NCBI GenBank assembly: GCA_002424625.1
Contig: DIKR01000087.1
Span: 1-12,935, forward strand
DNA length: 12,935 bases
From: Desulfuromonadaceae bacterium UBA5613
GTDB taxonomy: Bacteria > Desulfobacterota > Desulfuromonadia > Desulfuromonadales > UBA2197
Direction: 5' to 3'
Under the pieces are notes generated by a model. The model saw nothing but the letters and a program-made list of their open reading frames with translations, was not told where the DNA came from and did no database searches. The translations under genes were made by a program, and so were the position numbers. Below are positions 12,496 through 12,935 of this stretch, one piece after another. Every line of letters starts with the position of its first letter. The stretch's first letter is position 1.

Positions 12496-12935
12496 TCAGG
12501 CGGTATGGCGGATATCCTTCCCTTTGACCATGAAGATGACCATCTCCGCGACGTTGGTGGCATGATCGGCGACCCGCTCCAGACATTTGGCGACAGAGTT
12601 GACACGGATAGCGCGGGTGATGGTGGTCGGATCGGCCATCATGTAGGTGAGGAGTTCGCGCTGAATCTGGGAGTTGAGCTGGTCGACAAAGGCATCGTCA
12701 CCACAGACCTTGAGGGCCAGTTCCGCATCAGCCCGGACAAAGGCATCAAGGGCTTCGCGCACCATCGTCGCCGCCGCCACCGCCATGCGCGGCAGGTCGA
12801 TATAGGGCTTGAGCGCCGGTTCTTTGTTGAGGTGGAGGGTGTGCTTGCAGATGTTGCGGCATTGATCGCCGATCCGTTCGAGGTCGGTGACGATCTTCAA
12901 CGCCAGGGTAATAAAGCGCAGGTCGCGGGCCGCCG
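12496..12935 (-). CDS. phoU: Phosphate transport regulator PhoU (5' end beyond the window)
   Basis: The frame is open from the window edge to TGA at 12498-12496, giving about 145 C-terminal residues of a protein usually about 220 long. It reads AARDLRFITLALKIVTDLERIGDQ at the edge, the first PhoU helix-bundle signature with metal-binding DLERIGD, and later AKCLERVADHATNVAEM, the second-repeat ERVADHATN signature; it ends near VFMVKGKD-like IFMVKGKDIRH. PhoU links the PstSCAB transporter to the PhoR/PhoB system and represses the Pho regulon when phosphate is ample, acting at the inner face of the membrane. It is usually the last gene of the pst operon, so pst genes probably lie just beyond the right edge. 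A TTG at 12900 is internal and not the start. Confidence 0.96.
   Translation of the reverse strand, partial: AARDLRFITLALKIVTDLERIGDQCRNICKHTLHLNKEPALKPYIDLPRMAVAAATMVREALDAFVRADAELALKVCGDDAFVDQLNSQIQRELLTYMMADPTTITRAIRVNSVAKCLERVADHATNVAEMVIFMVKGKDIRHTA

Overview
The window looks like a chromosomal stretch from an anaerobic, Geobacter/Desulfuromonas-like bacterium (Desulfuromonadales, Desulfobacterota). This is inferred from the gene content: an OFA-type carboxylate transporter with a small Cys-rich companion sequence behind a sigma-54 promoter, an unusually long methyl-accepting chemotaxis protein with a non-standard hairpin tip, an Fe-S type Rrf2 regulator, and a large soluble protein of no family I can name with confidence. 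No rRNA, tRNA, CRISPR array, transposase or phage gene is visible.

Layout. Bases 1-8556 hold a tightly packed plus-strand gene run: the last codons of an unidentified gene; a 646-residue membrane protein with a GIDE domain and one perfect EF-hand loop; lemA; a secreted PstS-like binding protein that lacks two standard phosphate ligands; a 796-residue chemoreceptor; a PhnP-type metallo-beta-lactamase-fold phosphodiesterase overlapping it by 4 nt; and a 609-residue protein of unknown function. Gaps are 1-nt overlap, 11, 75, 25, 4-nt overlap and 20 nt, so one or two operons are likely. The order binding protein then chemoreceptor suggests a ligand-capture and chemosensing pair.

Bases 8557-8921 are an AT-rich regulatory region ending in a near-consensus -24/-12 (sigma-54) promoter. 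It drives an open frame in which a six-cysteine domain is joined in frame, through a Pro/Ala linker and past a nine-C run, to an OFA-family major facilitator transporter. The transporter also has its own strong Shine-Dalgarno sequence and ATG, so two products could be made. A perfect 19-bp hairpin terminator follows.

Bases 10620-11934 carry proC behind a TTGACA-type promoter, followed by a tail-anchored cytochrome b5-like protein with an A6G8 run at the head of its membrane anchor. On the minus strand, 2 nt further on, is an Rrf2-family regulator with a likely Fe-S ligand set and an ordered operator-like dyad over its promoter. The window ends inside phoU (minus strand), separated from the regulator by a long hairpin.

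The best leads are the in-frame Cys-rich/transporter fusion with an internal start and homopolymer run, the chemoreceptor with altered tip and 56-residue repeats in both coiled-coil arms next to a divergent PstS-like protein, and the GIDE/EF-hand/LemA membrane module.
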